Source: Elusimicrobiota bacterium
Lineage (GTDB): Bacteria > Elusimicrobiota > Elusimicrobia > UBA1565 > UBA9628
Assembly (NCBI GenBank): GCA_028868375.1
Contig: JAGWUP010000002.1
Location: 129,015-193,014, forward strand
Direction of reading: 5' to 3'
DNA length: 64,000 nt
Positions 48,326 through 57,197 of the stretch are shown here, one piece after another. The notes below the pieces were generated by a model. That model searched no databases. It saw only the letters and a list, made by a program, of their open reading frames with translations, and was not told the origin of the DNA. Position numbers and translations under genes: made by a program. Within the stretch, counting starts at the first letter, position 1. Each line of letters begins with the position of its first letter.

Positions 48326-49381
48326 TCAAAACCGAAGCTTGCCACAGAATAGAAAATCCGGGCCCAGCCGAGAAAGCCGGGGGCGAGACAGCCTGGGCGC
48401 GGCGTTGGGGTCGCGGGCCGCGGCCAGCAGCTTGGGAGAGAGGAAGGCGTAGAGCTCGTCGGCCAGGCCCGCCGACAAGAAGGAGGCGTGGACCGTCGGT
48501 CCTCCCTCGACCAGCAACGTGCCGACCCCGCGCCGCGACAGCTCGCAGAGCACCGCGCGCAGGTTGAGCAGGCCGCCGCGCGCGGGAGCGCGCGCGACCT
48601 CGGCGCCGGCAAGCCTGCCGGCCTTGGCCGAGAAGATCAGGGGCTTGCGCGGCCCGCGCAGTAGGCGCGCGCCGCGGGGCAGGCGCAGCCGCGCGTCCAG
48701 GACGACCGGCAGCGGGTTTGGGCCGGCGCCGTGGGCCGTCAAGGACGGATCGTCGGCCAGGACGGTGCCGATGCCGACCAGCACCGCGTCGCAGCCGGCG
48801 CGCAAGCGGTGGGCCAGGCGCCGCGCCCGCGGGCCGGTGATCCAGCGCGAGGCTCCGCCGTTAGCGAAGGCGCGGCCGTCCAGGGAAAGCGCCGATTTGA
48901 GGATGATCCAGGGACGTTTCTCGCGCATGCGCAAGAGGAAGGGGCCGTTGAGGGCTTGGGCTTGCCGCCGCAGCAGGCCGGTCTCCGTCCGGACGCCCGC
49001 GCGGCGCAGCAGGCCGAGGCCGCGGCCCGCCACCTTGGGGTTGGGATCCCGCATCGCGGCCACGACGCGCGCCACCCCGGCGGCCGCCAGGGTGTCGGCG
49101 CAGGGGGGAGTCCTCTTGCCCGGATGGGCGCGGCAGGGCTCCAGCGACACGTAGGCGGTGGCCCCGCGCGCGCCTGCGCCCGCCATCCGGAGGGCCAGCG
49201 CCTCGGCATGCGGTCCCCCGGCCCTGCGATGCCAGCCCTCGCCGACGATGCGCCCGTTTTTGACCAGCACGCAGCCGACCTTCGGGTTGGGCCAGGCCCG
49301 CCGCCCCGCGCGCGCGGCCAAAGCGAGAGCGCGGCGCATCCAGCGCTCATCGTCGAGGTCGCGGCGTTTCCGGGCGTTCAA
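48326..49381 (-). CDS. ribD: Riboflavin biosynthesis deaminase/reductase RibD
   Basis: A 351-residue bifunctional enzyme: deaminase (about 1-150) with WMRRALALAARAGRRAWPNP, zinc ligands His in GGPHAEALAL and Cys in LEPCRAHPGKRTPPC; reductase (about 155-351) with PWIILKSALSLDGR and VLVGIGTVLADDPSL. The zinc loop is two residues longer than usual: ten residues separate the two Cys, against eight in E. coli. Start is TTG at 49381, 18 bases after the preceding gene; this is the first start giving a standard N-terminus. No FMN riboswitch is seen upstream. Confidence 0.93.
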   Translation of the reverse strand: MNARKRRDLDDERWMRRALALAARAGRRAWPNPKVGCVLVKNGRIVGEGWHRRAGGPHAEALALRMAGAGARGATAYVSLEPCRAHPGKRTPPCADTLAAAGVARVVAAMRDPNPKVAGRGLGLLRRAGVRTETGLLRRQAQALNGPFLLRMREKRPWIILKSALSLDGRAFANGGASRWITGPRARRLAHRLRAGCDAVLVGIGTVLADDPSLTAHGAGPNPLPVVLDARLRLPRGARLLRGPRKPLIFSAKAGRLAGAEVARAPARGGLLNLRAVLCELSRRGVGTLLVEGGPTVHASFLSAGLADELYAFLSPKLLAAARDPNAAPRLSRPRLSRLGPDFLFCGKLRF

Positions 49382-49399
49382 GGGACCGCCCGTATCTTA

Positions 49400-49915
49400 C
49401 TATTTCCGGCGCAGGGAGGCGAGGACGGCCTCGTCTTGCGCCAGCCGCGCATGGGCCCCGAGCTCGAAGGGATTGCCGAGGAGCGCGCCGAAGCTACTGC
49501 CGATCAGCAGCACGAAGCCCCGGTCGCTGCGCTGCCCAGGGCCGCTGACGACGAGGTCTTCGAAATGAATCCGTTCGCCGGATGCCGCGGCCAGCGGGTC
49601 GAGCCGTATCGTAATTGTTCCCGGCAGGCCCGCGTAAGCGGGCTTGCGGACCGCGACGACGGAGCCCGCCACCTCCGTTCCGGCGGGGATGGCCGCTTCT
49701 GGCAGCGCCAGCGCCTGGGTCGTCGCAAAGCGGCAGCGCGTATTCGGCGCTGGCGGGTATTCGGTCGAGAGGCTGGTTCGGCTGACCAGCGGCAGCGTCG
49801 CGGGCAGGGCCAGCGGCTTGCCGGCGGCGGCCTGGGCGGCGCGAGAGCGGCCCGCCGGCCAAGCGGCCAGCACGGCGGCTAGAGGCAAGGCGAACTTGAA
49901 GCGCCGATGTCGCAC
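49400..49915 (-). CDS. Exported protein of unknown function at the head of the rib operon
   Basis: A 171-residue protein with a signal peptide (about 1-26) and a beta-rich mature part: PEAAIPAGTEVAGSVVAVRK and GTITIRLDPLAAASGERIHF, ending in a Gly-rich segment (FVLLIGSSFGALLGNPFELG) and a charged helix. The PAGTEV...ITIRLD pattern resembles TrbI/VirB10-like or conjugal-transfer beta domains, but this is too weak to assign. Start GTG 49915 has TACTCT five bases upstream. Co-transcription with ribD is likely (18-base gap). Confidence 0.55.
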   Translation of the reverse strand: MRHRRFKFALPLAAVLAAWPAGRSRAAQAAAGKPLALPATLPLVSRTSLSTEYPPAPNTRCRFATTQALALPEAAIPAGTEVAGSVVAVRKPAYAGLPGTITIRLDPLAAASGERIHFEDLVVSGPGQRSDRGFVLLIGSSFGALLGNPFELGAHARLAQDEAVLASLRRK

Positions 49916-49952
49916 GCTTTAGAGTAGCCGGCGGCGCCGGGTTCGGCAGGTG

Positions 49953-49993
49953 TCCTTGGCCCTAGCCGGCGAAGGAACGAAGGGCCTAGGGCC
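49953..49993. repeat. Intergenic hairpin element, copy E
   Basis: GGCCCTAG (49958-49965) pairs with CTAGGGCC (49986-49993); the loop and right arm contain the core variant GGAACGAAGGGCCTAG (49974-49989). It follows the stop side of the dehydrogenase gene ending at 50017. Confidence 0.55.
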
Positions 49994-50016
49994 GGGAGGC
50001 CTCAATTCGCCTGGGA

Positions 50017-51048
50017 TTAAGGAAGGACGGCGGCCTTCGGCGCGGAGCCGGCCTGGAAGCGCTCGAAGAAGGCCGGAACGTCCTCCAGGCGGATGCTTCG
50101 GCCGACCAAGAGGCTGGTCGGCACGCGCCCGGCGCAGAGCAGGTCGAGGGCTTGCTTGAAATAGAGGGGGGCGTGGTGGAAGACCCCGCGCAATTCGAGC
50201 TGCTCGTAGTGGAGGCGATGGGCGTCGATCGGGACGGTCGTGCCGGGGGCGCAGCCGCCGAAGAGGCAGACGCGGCCGCCGCGCCGCGCCATCTCGACGC
50301 TTTGGCGCCAGGTCGCCTCGGTTCCCACCGCCTCGAAGACGCAGTCCGCGCCGCGGCCGCCGCAGGCCGCTCGAACGGCGGCGGCAAGCTCCCCGTCGAG
50401 GGCGGAGAAGGCCTCGCCGGCTCCGGCCTTCAGGGCCGCGGCCAGCTTGTCGCGGCCGCGGCCGGCCACGAGGACGCGGGCGCCGCGCGCGCGCAGGGCC
50501 TGGACCAAAAGCAGGGCCATCGCGCCGGCGCCGAGGACCGCCGCGGTCTCCCCCGCTTCAATCCGCATGGCGTCGACCGCATGGAGGGCGCAGGCCAAGG
50601 GCTCCGAGAGCGCCGCGTCGGCGAAGGCCAGGCCGTCCGGCAGCTTCCAGAGGTTGCGCCGCACGATGCGCTCGGGGATGAGATCGTACTCGGCGTAGGC
50701 GCCGTTGTGCAGCAGCAAGCGCTCGCACAGCCGCTCCTCGCCGCGCGCGCAAAAGTGGCAGTCGCCGCAGGGAGCGGAGTTGGCCGCCGCCACCCTGTCG
50801 CCGATCCGAAAGCCCTCGACGCCGCGGCCGACGGCGGCGACGGTGCCGGCCAGCTCGTGGCCGAAGGGAGCGGGAAGCTTGCCCAAGAGCAGCTTGTGCC
50901 CCTGGCGGTAGGCCTTAAGATCGGTGCCGCAGGTCAGCGCCGCTCCGACCTTGAGCAGGACCTCGCCCGTCCCCGGCTCCGGGACGGCGACGCTCTCAAG
51001 GCGGATGTCCCGTGGCGCGTAAAAGCGCACCGCCCGCATCTGTTTCAT
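50017..51048 (-). CDS. Zinc-dependent MDR alcohol/polyol dehydrogenase
   Basis: A 343-residue medium-chain dehydrogenase with catalytic zinc residues (ALTCGTDLKAYRQGH, PFGHELAGTVAAVGRGV), structural zinc cysteines (APCGDCHFCARGEERLC) and a Rossmann loop (AAVLGAGAMALLLVQALRA). It resembles sorbitol/threonine-type dehydrogenases; the substrate is not evident. ATG 51048 overlaps the stop of the upstream paralogue (ATGA), so the two form an operon. Confidence 0.85.
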   Translation of the reverse strand: MKQMRAVRFYAPRDIRLESVAVPEPGTGEVLLKVGAALTCGTDLKAYRQGHKLLLGKLPAPFGHELAGTVAAVGRGVEGFRIGDRVAAANSAPCGDCHFCARGEERLCERLLLHNGAYAEYDLIPERIVRRNLWKLPDGLAFADAALSEPLACALHAVDAMRIEAGETAAVLGAGAMALLLVQALRARGARVLVAGRGRDKLAAALKAGAGEAFSALDGELAAAVRAACGGRGADCVFEAVGTEATWRQSVEMARRGGRVCLFGGCAPGTTVPIDAHRLHYEQLELRGVFHHAPLYFKQALDLLCAGRVPTSLLVGRSIRLEDVPAFFERFQAGSAPKAAVLP

Positions 51049-52064
51049 CTTGATGCCGGCTCCCGCGGCAGGAGGATGGCCTTGGTGGCGCGGCGCGCGC
51101 GCACGTCGGCCACCGCCTCCTCGAAGCGCGCCAGCTCGTAGCGGCGCTGGTCGGCGAAGAGGGGATCGACGCGGCCGGAGGCGATCAGCTCCAAGGCCTC
51201 GCGCAGGTCCTCAAGGGCCGGCGAGTAGCTGCTGATGAGCGAGAGCTCCCGGTGGTAGACCTGGTTGAGGTCCAGAGAGAGCCGCGGGTCCGGGTGGAAG
51301 CTGGCGAAGACGTTCAAGCTCCCGCCGTCGCGCAGCCAGCCGACGGCGCGGCCGGCCAGCGCCGGGGTCCCGGCGGAGAGAATGACCGCGTCGAGGCCGC
51401 GCCCCTGGCCCGCGGCGCGCGCCGCCTCCTCGAAGGCGTCGGCCTCGAGATAGCCGCGGCCGTAGCGCGCCAGGGACTTGACGCGCCCGGCGTCGAGATC
51501 GAGCCCCAGCACCCGGACTCCGAGGTGGGAGAGGAGCCTGGCGGTGAGCTGGCCGATCGCCCCCAGGCCGACGACGCCGACGGCGTCGCCGGCGCGCGCG
51601 CCCAGGCGCTTGACGTTGCGCAGGCAGCAGGCCAAGGGCTCCGTCTGGCTGGCCGCCTCCGTCCCCAGGCCGTCCGGCACGCGCAAGGTCGAGTGGCGGG
51701 CGTGCAGCGCGGAGAGCTTGACGTACTCGCAAAAGCCCCCGGGCTCGACGTTGGTGGCCTTGAACTGCCGGCACATCGACACGTTGCCCCGCCGGCAATA
51801 GTGGCAGTCGCCGCAGGGCACGTGGTGGGCCGCCACGACCCGCTCGCCTTCCCGCCAACCCCGGACGTCGCGCCCCACTTTCGCCAGGCGGCCGCAGAGC
51901 TCGTGGCCCAGCACCGCGCGCTCCGGCTTGGCGCCGAGCTTCATCAAGTCCGTGCCGCACAGCCCGCAGGCCTCCATCGCCAGCAGCAACTCGTCGGGGC
52001 CGATCTCGGGAACGGGAATGTCGGCCAGCTCGGCTCGGCCGCCACGATAAAGGATCGCCTTCAC
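51045..52064 (-). CDS. Zinc-dependent MDR dehydrogenase, first of the pair
   Basis: A 339-residue medium-chain dehydrogenase with AMEACGLCGTDLMKLG, VLGHELCGRLAKVGRDV, the Cys set VPCGDCHYCRRGNVSMC and a Rossmann loop (VGVVGLGAIGQLTARLL). I take GTG 52064 (KAILYRGGRAEL) as the start: an in-frame ATG at 52076 is part of the TATAAT hexamer (52080-52075) that probably serves as the -10 box, so it would not be in the transcript. The annotated start could still be 52076 (343 residues). Substrate unknown. Confidence 0.85.
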   Translation of the reverse strand: MKAILYRGGRAELADIPVPEIGPDELLLAMEACGLCGTDLMKLGAKPERAVLGHELCGRLAKVGRDVRGWREGERVVAAHHVPCGDCHYCRRGNVSMCRQFKATNVEPGGFCEYVKLSALHARHSTLRVPDGLGTEAASQTEPLACCLRNVKRLGARAGDAVGVVGLGAIGQLTARLLSHLGVRVLGLDLDAGRVKSLARYGRGYLEADAFEEAARAAGQGRGLDAVILSAGTPALAGRAVGWLRDGGSLNVFASFHPDPRLSLDLNQVYHRELSLISSYSPALEDLREALELIASGRVDPLFADQRRYELARFEEAVADVRARRATKAILLPREPASR

Positions 52065-52099
52065 GCGTTCGTCCATTATAGCTTTTGTCGGCGGCGTGA

Positions 52100-52105
52100 T
52101 ATAAT
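52100..52105 (+). promoter_or_regulatory. -10 box abutting the speA start
   Basis: TATAAT (52100-52105), six bases to TTG 52112 and nine to ATG 52115. Lies between divergent genes, with the opposite -10 box only 20 bases away. Confidence 0.55.
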
Positions 52106-52111
52106 AACGCC

Positions 52112-54091
52112 TTGATGACCAAGCCGTGGACGGTCGAGGACAGCGCCAATCTCTACAACCTGAAGGGTTGGGGCCTGAAGTACTTTGGGATCAACGCCGC
52201 GGGCAACCTCACGGTGCAGCCGACCACGGCCGGCGAGCCCGCCATCGACGTGCGGCGGCTCATCGACGACGTGCGCGCGCGCGGCATCAAGCTGCCGGTG
52301 CTGCTGCGCTTCCAGGACATCCTGCGCCACCGCGTCGAGAGCCTCAACGAGCGCTTCGCCAAGAGCATCGCCGAGCACAAGTACGGCGGCCGCTATCTGG
52401 GCGTCTATCCGATCAAGGTCAACCAATTGCGCGAGGTCGTCGAGGAGATCCTCGACGCGGGAGAGCGCTACCAATTCGGGCTGGAGGCCGGCAGCAAGGG
52501 CGAGCTGATGGCCGTGCTGGCGATGAACGGGGCCTCGGCGCTGACCATCGTCAACGGCTACAAGGACGATTCGATCATCCGGCTGGCGCTGCTGGGCGTC
52601 CAGCTCGGCAAGAAGGTCGTCGTCGTCATCGAGAAGCCCAGCGAGCTGGGGACGCTCTTGCGGATGGCGCGCCAGATGCAGGTCAAGCCCCTGATCGGCC
52701 TGCGCTGCAAGCTGCAGACCCAGGGCAGCGGCAAGTGGAAATACTCCACCGGGCAGTCGGCCAAGTTCGGCTTGACGACTCCGGAGATCCTCGCGGCCGC
52801 CCGCGAGCTCTCCGAGGCCGGTATGCTCGACTGCGCCAAGCTCCTGCATTTCCATATCGGCTCCCAGGTCACGGAGATCCAGACGATCAAGGACGCCGTC
52901 AAGGAGGCCGCGCGCGTCTACGCGAAGCTCGTGCAGTACGGCCTGGGGCTGGAATACCTCGACTGCGGCGGGGGCTTGGGCGTCGACTACGACGGCACGC
53001 ACACGGTCGTCGACAGCTCCATGAACTACAACCTGCGCGAGTACTGCAATGCTCTCGTCTGGACCATCGCGGAGGTCTGCCGGCAGGAGAAGGTCCGAGA
53101 GCCCCACATCGTCACCGAATCCGGCCGCGCCCTGGTGGCGCACCACTCGATGCTGGTGATGGACGTCTTCGGGCGCATAGAGGCCGCGGCCGCGCCGGCG
53201 CAGCCTGACCGGGGCGCGGGCGAGCATGCCGTGGTCGTCCAGATGCGCGAGCTGCTGGCGGCCCTTTCCCCCAGGAACCTGGTCGAGAGCTACCATGACG
53301 CCGGCGAGATCCGCGAGGAGGCCTTCACCCTGTTCAAGTTCGGCTATCTGGGCCTGGAGGACAAGGCCAAGATCGAGTGCCTCTTTTCCGCGCTCTGCGC
53401 CGAGATCGCTCGGCAGCTGCCCAAGGCCAAGTTCGTGCCGGAGGAATTGGCCGAGATGTCCAAGGGCCTGCGCGACCAGTACCTCTGCAATTTCTCGCTC
53501 TTCCAGTCCCTGCCGGATTCCTGGGCCATCGGGCAGCTTTTCCCGATCATGCCGCTGCACCGCCTGGCGGAGGAGCCCTCGCGCCGCGCGGCCCTGGTGG
53601 ACATCACCTGCGATTCCGACGGCAAGATCTCCCAGTTCGCCTGCCACCGCAAGGCCGGCGGCACGCTGCCCCTGCACGACCTGCGCCCGGGAGAGCCTTA
53701 CTATCTCGGCGTCTTTCTCATGGGCGCCTACCAGGCCACGATGGGGGACATCCACAACCTCTTCGGACGCGTCAACGAGGTGCACGTCTTCGCCGACAAG
53801 GAGGAGCCGGGCGGCTATTACCTGGAGGAGATCATTCCGGGACAGCGCGTCAAGGACGTGCTGACCGGCATCCAGTACAACGACACCGACCTGGTCCGCC
53901 GCTTGAGGGACGCCGTCGACCTGCAGGTCAAGGCCGGGGCCTTGAAGCCGCGCGAGGGCGTGGAGCTTTTGGACACCTACGAGGCGGTCATGCGCGAGTA
54001 TACCTACATCGACCATGCCTCCGGCCTCGACGGCGACGGCCGCAAGCCGGACCCGGAATCCCTAAACCTCGGACACCTCGTTAGGCCTTAA
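52112..54091 (+). CDS. speA: Biosynthetic arginine decarboxylase
   Basis: A 659-residue PLP enzyme that makes agmatine, the first step of one putrescine route. Features: WTVEDSANLYNLKGWGLKYF at the start, PLP lysine in VYPIKVNQ, LEAGSKGELMAVLA, HFHIGSQVTEIQTIKDA, LDCGGGLGVDYDGT, ESGRALVAHHSMLV and the Cys-containing VDITCDSDGKISQF near the C-terminus. The first two codons are TTG ATG; TTG 52112 is exactly six bases after TATAAT, ATG 52115 nine, and either could initiate. No speB is in the window. Confidence 0.95.
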   Translation: MMTKPWTVEDSANLYNLKGWGLKYFGINAAGNLTVQPTTAGEPAIDVRRLIDDVRARGIKLPVLLRFQDILRHRVESLNERFAKSIAEHKYGGRYLGVYPIKVNQLREVVEEILDAGERYQFGLEAGSKGELMAVLAMNGASALTIVNGYKDDSIIRLALLGVQLGKKVVVVIEKPSELGTLLRMARQMQVKPLIGLRCKLQTQGSGKWKYSTGQSAKFGLTTPEILAAARELSEAGMLDCAKLLHFHIGSQVTEIQTIKDAVKEAARVYAKLVQYGLGLEYLDCGGGLGVDYDGTHTVVDSSMNYNLREYCNALVWTIAEVCRQEKVREPHIVTESGRALVAHHSMLVMDVFGRIEAAAAPAQPDRGAGEHAVVVQMRELLAALSPRNLVESYHDAGEIREEAFTLFKFGYLGLEDKAKIECLFSALCAEIARQLPKAKFVPEELAEMSKGLRDQYLCNFSLFQSLPDSWAIGQLFPIMPLHRLAEEPSRRAALVDITCDSDGKISQFACHRKAGGTLPLHDLRPGEPYYLGVFLMGAYQATMGDIHNLFGRVNEVHVFADKEEPGGYYLEEIIPGQRVKDVLTGIQYNDTDLVRRLRDAVDLQVKAGALKPREGVELLDTYEAVMREYTYIDHASGLDGDGRKPDPESLNLGHLVRP

Positions 54092-54167
54092 GGACTTCTT
54101 CCCGCTGGGCCCAATGCCGGTGCCGGCGCGCCGGATTTCCCGCTGCCCGCCGGGCCCGCGCATTTGT

Positions 54168-54179
54168 TAAGGTGCGCTC
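54168..54179 (+). promoter_or_regulatory. -10 box abutting the amidase start
   Basis: TAAGGT (54168-54173), six bases, ATG at 54180. The 88-base gap before it also holds CTGGGCCCA, perhaps a decayed copy of the intergenic element. Confidence 0.35.
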
Positions 54180-54968
54180 ATGAAGACAGCGATCGCGGCG
54201 TTTTCAACGGCGATTCTCCTGTGGGCGGCCGCTCCGGCCCGGGCGCAGGTCCCTCCCGCGCGCGGCAAGCCGGAGCTGGAATTCCCGCCGCCCAAGCCCG
54301 AGATACACCTGCGCTCGGAGTGGCTGTCGGCGCGCTGGGGCTGCGAGCACTTAAGCCCCGACGAATTGGACGACTCGGACGTGGACGACGACAACCAGCA
54401 CGTGCGCGTCGTCGTGCACCACACCGACATCGCGGTCTCCACCACGGAGCTGGCGATGGACGGCGGCCAGGCCCTCGACGCGGCCAAGCGCGACCTCTGC
54501 AGCATGCGCAATCTCCACATGTCCTCCGGCAACAGCGACGGCTATCCCTGGTCGGACATCGGCTATCATTACCTGATCGACTGGCGGGGAGAAATCTGGC
54601 AGGGGCGTCCCGTCGACAAGGAGGGCGCCAACGTGGCCGGCTGGAATCCGGGCAGCATCGGCGTTGCGTTGTTCGGCGATTTCATGTGGCAGAAGCCCAC
54701 CCCGGCGCAATTGCTGGCCTTGAGGCGCTGGCTGGCCTACCTGGTCTATGCTTATAAGATTTCGCCGACGATGATACTCGGCCATCAGGAGTTCGACCAC
54801 ACGGACTGCCCGGGGATCTACCTCGAGCGCTACCACGAGGATCTTGAGCCCTACGTCGCGGCCAAGGCCTCCCCCTTGCGCCGCATCCGGATGTCCTTGC
54901 TGCCGTTGTGGTGGAGGATAGAGGCCCAGCACGGCGGGGTCGCCTCCTCCGGTCGGGAGAAGCGATGA
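54180..54968 (+). CDS. Exported N-acetylmuramoyl-L-alanine amidase (PGRP/amidase-2 fold)
   Basis: A 262-residue protein with a signal peptide (about 1-22, ARAQVP). The amidase-2/PGRP domain shows RSEWLSARWGCEH, zinc His in VRVVVHHTDIA, DIGYHYLIDWRGEIWQGRP, GSIGVALFGDF and ILGHQEFDHTDCPG, covering the zinc His and the Cys of the family. It would cut the bond between muramic acid and the stem peptide. It overlaps the next gene by four bases, forming a cell-wall pair. Confidence 0.87.
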   Translation: MKTAIAAFSTAILLWAAAPARAQVPPARGKPELEFPPPKPEIHLRSEWLSARWGCEHLSPDELDDSDVDDDNQHVRVVVHHTDIAVSTTELAMDGGQALDAAKRDLCSMRNLHMSSGNSDGYPWSDIGYHYLIDWRGEIWQGRPVDKEGANVAGWNPGSIGVALFGDFMWQKPTPAQLLALRRWLAYLVYAYKISPTMILGHQEFDHTDCPGIYLERYHEDLEPYVAAKASPLRRIRMSLLPLWWRIEAQHGGVASSGREKR

Positions 54969-55894
54969 ACGCCCTGCTCCTGGCGCTGGCTCTGGCTTCC
55001 GGCGCCGGGGCGTCCGCCGGAGCGCCCAAGGCCGTCCGGGACGCCGTCCTCCAGCGACAGATCGAGCAGGCGATCGCAGGCTTTCATGGCCGCGTCGGAG
55101 TCTACGTCCGGCAGCTCGCCACCGGGCGCGAGGCCGCGGTCAACGCAGATGAGCTGTTTCCCACGGCCAGCATGATCAAGGTCCCGATCCTGCTCACGCT
55201 CTACGACGATGTCGCCGCGGGCCGCCTGGACTACGACGCGGAGCTGGTCTACTCCAGCAGCCGCGCCTATAACGACGGCAGCCTCATCAGCTCTTTTCGA
55301 GACGGCCAGAAGATCGCCCTGCCGACCTTGACCTGGCTGACGGCCGCCTACAGCGACAACGCCGCGGCCTTGTGGTGCCAGGAGCTGGCCGGCGGCGGGC
55401 TCTCCGTCAACCGCTGGCTGGCCGCGCACGGCTTCTCGCGCACGCGGGTCGATTCCCGCACGCCCGGCCGAGAGCGGGAGCACAAGCTCTACGGCTGGGG
55501 CCAGACGACCCCGCGAGAGATGGCCGAGCTCTTCGTCGGCTTGCGCCGGCGCCGGCTGTTGCCGCCCGCGGCCTCCGACGAGCTCTACCGGGTGCTGTCG
55601 GGAGCCTACTGGAACAGCGAGGCCCTCTCGCAGATCCCGCCCTGGGTGCAGGCCGCCTCCAAGCAGGGCGCCATCGAGCATTCCCGCTCCGAGGCCCTGC
55701 TGGTCTCGGCTCCCGCCGGCGATTACGTGCTCTCGATCTTCACCAAGGACCAGCCGGACTCCGAGACCGACTACAAGTTCGGCAACGAGGGCTTCCAAAT
55801 CCTGCGCGCCGTCTCCGGCCTGGTCTGGCGCCATTTCGAGCCGCGCTCCAAATGGGCGCCCGCCAAGGGCTGGCAGGGCTTCTTTAAGGAATAA
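54965..55894 (+). CDS. Class A beta-lactamase-fold serine hydrolase without the Glu166 base
   Basis: A 309-residue exported protein (signal about 1-18). It has the SxxK active-site motif (FPTASMIKVPI), the SDN loop (TAAYSDNAA) and a KxG triad (SKQGAIEHS). In the omega loop, where class A enzymes have RxExxLN with the deacylating Glu166, this one reads RTPGREREHKLYG, with Thr at the Glu position. That argues against efficient beta-lactam hydrolysis and for a penicillin-binding or peptidase-like role. Context with an amidase suggests peptidoglycan work. The ATG overlaps the amidase stop. Confidence 0.8.
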   Translation: MNALLLALALASGAGASAGAPKAVRDAVLQRQIEQAIAGFHGRVGVYVRQLATGREAAVNADELFPTASMIKVPILLTLYDDVAAGRLDYDAELVYSSSRAYNDGSLISSFRDGQKIALPTLTWLTAAYSDNAAALWCQELAGGGLSVNRWLAAHGFSRTRVDSRTPGREREHKLYGWGQTTPREMAELFVGLRRRRLLPPAASDELYRVLSGAYWNSEALSQIPPWVQAASKQGAIEHSRSEALLVSAPAGDYVLSIFTKDQPDSETDYKFGNEGFQILRAVSGLVWRHFEPRSKWAPAKGWQGFFKE

Positions 55895-56417
55895 GCCGTT
55901 CTTTTCGCGGGGCTGCCAGCAGGCCGAACACGTCCTTCCAGGTCGTTCCGGCATAGGCGCTGTCCGGGGTTCCCACGAAAACCAGCTTGATCGACTTCGG
56001 CGAGACGCCGGCGACGAGCGACACCGCCACGAACTGAGCCCCCCGGCCCAGCGTGTAGGGAACTTGAGCCTCGTTGCGCCAGCTGATGGGATTTGAGGCG
56101 TCATCTTGATAGCGGGAGTCGCCCTGCGCCGGATGAGACAGGCGCCAAGCCACGATTCGCCCGACGCAATTCTCGGGCCGGGCTCGGCAGCCCCGATAAT
56201 CGATGGGTGCTGCGCGGCGCATCCAGACCCGCATGACTTGCCGCTCCGCTTGCCTGGCGTAGAAATGATCGACGAGCGGGGAGGGGTCCGCTTTCAGCAG
56301 CAGGGCGACGGCCAGCCCGGCCGCGAAACCGAGGAGGCCGGCGCGCAGGATTTTCGGCTCGTAATACGAGCGAAGCCTCGGCAGCCTGACCGTCAGGGTA
56401 AACTTGCGGCCGTCCAC
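55884..56417 (-). CDS. Single-pass membrane protein of unknown function
   Basis: A 177-residue protein with a basic N-terminus, one transmembrane helix (about 26-41) and a periplasmic part containing RGCRARPENCVGRIVAWRLS (two Cys) and YTLGRGAQFVAVSLVAGVSP, which looks like OB/SH3-type strands. No family is recognised. It starts four bases after the cyclophilin gene and its 3' end overlaps the convergent beta-lactamase-fold gene. Confidence 0.6.
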   Translation of the reverse strand: MDGRKFTLTVRLPRLRSYYEPKILRAGLLGFAAGLAVALLLKADPSPLVDHFYARQAERQVMRVWMRRAAPIDYRGCRARPENCVGRIVAWRLSHPAQGDSRYQDDASNPISWRNEAQVPYTLGRGAQFVAVSLVAGVSPKSIKLVFVGTPDSAYAGTTWKDVFGLLAAPRKERLIP

Positions 56418-56421
56418 CCCG

Positions 56422-57138
56422 CTACTCGATCGAGGCCTTCAGCGTATAGTCGAGCTGGGCGAAATCCTTCTTGAGGTAGGCGTTGCCGTCGGTCTGCAGG
56501 CGGTTTTGGTCCGGCCCGCGGCCGAAGGGGGCGCCGTCGCCGTAGCCGCCGTAGAGCTTCTGGACGATGTCGAAGCCCGTGACGACCTTTCCGAACGGGG
56601 CGAAGCCCTGCTGATCGAGGGAGGCGTTGTCGCCATAGTTGACGAAGACCTGGGTCGTGCGCGTATTGGGCCCCGCGGTGGCGAAGGTGACCATCCCCGC
56701 CGTGTTGGACTGCGTCACCGCATCGTCCGGGATCGAGGCCTGCCGCCAGGCCGCGTTGACCTGGGGATCGCCGGTGACGCCGAACTGCACCATGAAGCCG
56801 GGCACGACGCGGAAGAAGGCGGTGTCGTCGTAGAAGCCGTTCTTGACCAGGTTGTAGAAGCGGTCGGCGCCGTTGGGCGCCCAGGAGCGGTGCACCTCGA
56901 CGACGAAATCGCCCTTCGTCGTATGGAAGAGGGCCTTGTAGAGCTCCGGCGCCTTTTCGTTGAGCTTCTCCGGAGAGAGCAGGGCGGGGTTGGCCGCTGT
57001 CGGCGCGGAGGGCTTGGCCGCCGGCGGCATCGGCATGGCGGGGGCGGCGTTTTCTTGCTGCGAGGTATAGGGAGTCGCGTTGTTGCAGGCGGCCACGGCA
57101 AGGGCGGCGAGCGCGGCGAGCAGGGCTCTCTTGGTCAT
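56422..57138 (-). CDS. Lipoprotein cyclophilin-type peptidyl-prolyl isomerase
   Basis: A 238-residue protein. The start at 57138 gives a lipoprotein signal with lipobox LAVAAC (Cys about 18), then a Pro/Ala linker and a cyclophilin domain (about 65-235): DFVVEVHRSWAPNGADRFYN, FYDDTAFFRVVPGFMVQFG, TAGMVTFATAGPNTRTTQVF, FAPFGKVVTGFDIVQKL. The active-site Arg (FFRVV) and Gln (QFG) are present. It would speed proline isomerisation in exported proteins, and the two Lgt enzymes could lipidate it. Followed by the membrane-protein gene after four bases. Confidence 0.9.
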   Translation of the reverse strand: MTKRALLAALAALAVAACNNATPYTSQQENAAPAMPMPPAAKPSAPTAANPALLSPEKLNEKAPELYKALFHTTKGDFVVEVHRSWAPNGADRFYNLVKNGFYDDTAFFRVVPGFMVQFGVTGDPQVNAAWRQASIPDDAVTQSNTAGMVTFATAGPNTRTTQVFVNYGDNASLDQQGFAPFGKVVTGFDIVQKLYGGYGDGAPFGRGPDQNRLQTDGNAYLKKDFAQLDYTLKASIE

Positions 57139-57197
57139 GGCGCTACTCTGCCATTTTCCCGCGGGGCCGCGCAATCTCCGCGCGGCGGCGGGCCGCG

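Noticed and set aside
49382..49400. FMN riboswitch upstream of ribD
   Set aside because: Only 18 bases separate ribD from the preceding gene, and none of the RFN-element conserved stems were seen there or upstream of 49915.
54965..55894. Antibiotic-resistance beta-lactamase
   Set aside because: The deacylating Glu of class A enzymes appears to be replaced, and the gene is coupled to a cell-wall amidase, so a resistance call is not supported.
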